Of a DNA stretch of 14,942 bases, positions 13,552 through 14,942 are shown one piece after another (the first letter of the stretch is position 1; each line of letters starts with the position of its first letter). The notes below the pieces were generated by a model. The model searched no databases and was not told the DNA's origin. It saw nothing but the letters and a program-made list of their open reading frames with translations. Source of the DNA: Acetobacteraceae bacterium UBA6159 (GTDB lineage Bacteria > Pseudomonadota > Alphaproteobacteria > Acetobacterales > Acetobacteraceae); assembly GCA_002422345.1 (NCBI GenBank), contig DIUL01000145.1, positions 1,387 to 16,328 of the forward strand, read 5' to 3'. Both the position numbers and the translations under genes were made by a program.

Positions 13552-13990
13552 TAGCCCCGCGCAAGCGGGGATCCAGGGAGACGTCAACGTCATCATCGCT
13601 GAACCGGCTTGGCGCCGGTTCGTGCCGCGCGCCCGGGCAATCGTGGAACGCGCCGCCGCCGCGGCGGGGGTCAGCGCGGATATCGTGCTGGCCGATGATC
13701 GCATGGTGCGGCGCCTGAACGCCCGCCATCGCGGCCGCGACAAGCCAACGAACATCCTGACGTATGAACACCCGGCGGCGGAACTGATCCTCGCCTTGGG
13801 TGTGATCCGGCGTGAGGCCGCCGCCATGGCGCGTCGCCCCGCCCATCACCTCGCCCACCTGGTCGTGCATGGCGCGCTGCATCTGCGCGGCATGGATCAC
13901 GAACATCCCGGCGACGCCCGCCGCATGGAAATGCTGGAGGCCCGCATCCTGCACCGCATCGGTGTACCGAACCCCTGGAAACGCGCATGA
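13535..13990 (+). CDS. ybeY: Endoribonuclease YbeY (rRNA maturation factor)
   Basis: YbeY is a zinc-dependent endoribonuclease needed for 16S rRNA 3'-end maturation and 70S quality control. The 151-residue protein has the signature HGALHLRGMDH, giving zinc ligands H112, H116 and H122 (H-x3-H-x5-H), preceded by LNARHRGRDKPTNILTY (61-77) and followed by MEMLEARIL. The usual GD(I/V) segment in the middle is replaced by AAELILALGVI (81-91). The ATG at 13535 lies inside phoH. No alternative start occurs before the core (VNVIIAEPAW, from residue 17). Residues 5-14 (SSSPAQAGIQ) are encoded by a hairpin repeat at 13555-13570 and the bases beside it, so the N-terminal extension looks acquired rather than ancestral. 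The TGA overlaps the corC ATG (ATGA), showing coupled translation. Confidence 0.94.
   Translation: MEPDSSSPAQAGIQGDVNVIIAEPAWRRFVPRARAIVERAAAAAGVSADIVLADDRMVRRLNARHRGRDKPTNILTYEHPAAELILALGVIRREAAAMARRPAHHLAHLVVHGALHLRGMDHEHPGDARRMEMLEARILHRIGVPNPWKRA
13555..13570. repeat. Hairpin repeat inside the ybeY coding region
   Basis: CCCCGC (13555-13560) and GCGGGG (13565-13570) pair around a GCAA loop, a GNRA tetraloop, followed by ATCCAGG. I recall CCCGCG-AA-GCGGG-ATCCAG as a common dispersed repeat in proteobacteria, and the peptide PAQAGIQ as its usual translation. Here it begins 4 bases after the phoH stop and falls in frame within the start of ybeY. It may also act as an mRNA hairpin at the phoH-ybeY junction. 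Confidence 0.7.
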
Positions 13991-14889
13991 GTGGCACCAA
14001 ACCCAATCTCCTCGGCCGATTGAGCCAGCTTCTTGGCCGGCGGCAGACGGAGCATTCGGTCCGCGATTCGATCGCCGACCTGGTGCAGGAAGCCGCGTCC
14101 AGCCAGAACCCGGACGAACAGCCGGGCCTGGACCGGCACGAACGCGCGCTGATCGCCAACGTGCTGCGCCTGCGGGAGACGATGGCCGACGACGTCATGG
14201 TCCCGCGCGCCGACATCGTCGCCATGCGCGCCGATGTCACGCTGGCGCAGGCGATCGAGCTGATCCGCAACGACGGCCACTCCCGCCTGCCGGTCTACAC
14301 CGAGCAGTTGGACGACGTGATGGGCATGGTCCATGTGAAGGACGTCTTCGCCTATTCCGGGCGGCCGGAGGCGTTTTCGATCGAGAAGATTCTTCGCAAG
14401 CCACTGATGGTGGCCCCGCAGACGCCGGTGCTGGAACTGCTGCTGCAGATGCGCCAGGCGCGCGTTCACATGGCGCTGGTCGTGGATGAGTACGGCGGCA
14501 TCGACGGGCTGGTGACCATCGAGGACCTGGTGGAGACGATCACCGGGGACATCTCGGACGAACACGACGACGTGGTGGCACCGATGGTGACCGAGCGGCC
14601 GGACGGCTCCCTGGACCTGAACGCGCGCCTGTCGGTCGAGGATTTCGAGGAAAAGGTCGGCCGCGTCCTGACCGAGGACGAACGCGGCGCGGACATCGAC
14701 ACCGTGGGCGGGCTGGTGTTCACCCTGGCCGGCCGGGTGCCGGCGCGGGGGGAGGTGATCAGCCATCCCTCCGGCTACGAATTCCGGATTCTGGAATCCG
14801 ATCCGAGACGCATACGGCGGCTGCGGGTGCGCCGGACCGAGGTGATCACCGAGGACGCACCGCCTGGCGAGAAGTCGGCGGCGGCGTAG
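13987..14889 (+). CDS. corC: CorC/HlyC family CBS-domain protein
   Basis: This 300-residue protein is the soluble, CorC/YbeX-type form with no DUF21 membrane domain. An N-terminal segment (1-60) leads to VMVPRADIVAMR (70-81), which opens the first CBS domain (about 70-125, HSRLPVY and GMVHVKDV). The second CBS domain is about 135-190 (VHMALVVDEYGGIDGLVTIEDL). A CorC_HlyC transporter-associated domain covers about 205-285 (LDLNARLSVEDFEE, DIDTVGGLVFTLAGRVP, FRILESDPRRI). CBS domains commonly bind adenine nucleotides. CorC was linked to magnesium/cobalt efflux, and YbeX more recently to ribosome metabolism, which fits its place after ybeY. The ATG shares bases with the ybeY TGA. In many genomes an apolipoprotein N-acyltransferase gene (lnt) follows; the window ends before that can be seen. 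Confidence 0.95.
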   Translation: MSGTKPNLLGRLSQLLGRRQTEHSVRDSIADLVQEAASSQNPDEQPGLDRHERALIANVLRLRETMADDVMVPRADIVAMRADVTLAQAIELIRNDGHSRLPVYTEQLDDVMGMVHVKDVFAYSGRPEAFSIEKILRKPLMVAPQTPVLELLLQMRQARVHMALVVDEYGGIDGLVTIEDLVETITGDISDEHDDVVAPMVTERPDGSLDLNARLSVEDFEEKVGRVLTEDERGADIDTVGGLVFTLAGRVPARGEVISHPSGYEFRILESDPRRIRRLRVRRTEVITEDAPPGEKSAAA

Positions 14890-14927
14890 GGGGGGCGTTT
14901 TCCCCTGGGGCGCGCGCTCTTCTCCCC

Positions 14928-14942
14928 CTCCCCTTGAGGGAG
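14928..14942. repeat. Small hairpin cut by the window end
   Basis: CTCCC (14928-14932) pairs with GGGAG (14938-14942) around a five-base loop, 39 bases past the corC stop, in a C/T-rich stretch. It resembles the start of a dispersed CTCCCC..GGGAG extragenic repeat, but the element is truncated here, so its extent and role are unknown. Confidence 0.3.

Noticed and set aside
12343..13827. 494-residue minus-strand reading frame across phoH and ybeY
   Set aside because: GC-rich codon bias keeps the opposite strand open. The plus strand here encodes phoH and ybeY with complete motifs, and the minus product is low-complexity.
1..14942. CRISPR array, prophage or insertion sequence
   Set aside because: No regularly spaced direct repeats, transposase, integrase or structural phage genes are present. 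The only repeats are hairpin units, and the Ner-like gene stands alone.

Overview
The window is a GC-rich stretch of a bacterial chromosome with no rRNA, tRNA, insertion sequence or CRISPR array. Three things point to an alphaproteobacterium, probably Rhodospirillales/Acetobacteraceae: a full-length CcrM-type GANTC adenine methyltransferase next to rnhB, the miaB-phoH-ybeY-corC gene order, and a tandem-hairpin repeat (CCAGGGGCAAAGCCCCTGG type) that I associate with Acetobacteraceae. The taxon is inferred from gene content, not from a marker search.

Layout. 1-1775: a minus-strand pair, an NAD-type quinate/shikimate dehydrogenase followed by an SDR oxidoreductase, with a triple-hairpin repeat downstream. 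1912-3772: a plus-strand tight cluster of a YfcG-like glutathione transferase, an exported SGNH hydrolase and a DUF1330 protein. 3788-4573: a RelE-type toxin/XRE antitoxin module with its own AT-rich promoter. 4636-5523: a beta-hydroxyacid dehydrogenase ending at a strong hairpin. 5583-7777: three minus-strand genes, namely a two-domain sulfurtransferase, a lipoprotein of unknown function and a small Ner/Nlp-like DNA-binding protein. 7852-7930: a perfect 30-bp inverted repeat between the divergent sulfurtransferase and rnhB genes. 8013-9800: rnhB and ccrM. 9897-10877: a PlsC acyltransferase. 11087-14889: an operon of miaB, phoH, ybeY and corC with each junction overlapping by 4 to 17 bases. 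The window ends just after corC.

The right half is core housekeeping: RNA:DNA hybrid removal, cell-cycle DNA methylation, phospholipid synthesis, tRNA modification and rRNA/ribosome maturation. The left half is accessory metabolism plus a mobile-type toxin-antitoxin module.

I do not see a wholly new multi-gene system. The observations most worth checking are four GANTC sites packed into about 100 bases just before ccrM, suggesting methylation feedback; a dispersed hairpin repeat that has become the N-terminal codons of ybeY; the perfect 30-bp inverted repeat that creates a false early start for rnhB; the quinate-type rather than biosynthetic-type shikimate dehydrogenase; and an orphan phage Ner-like regulator with a palindrome in front of it.
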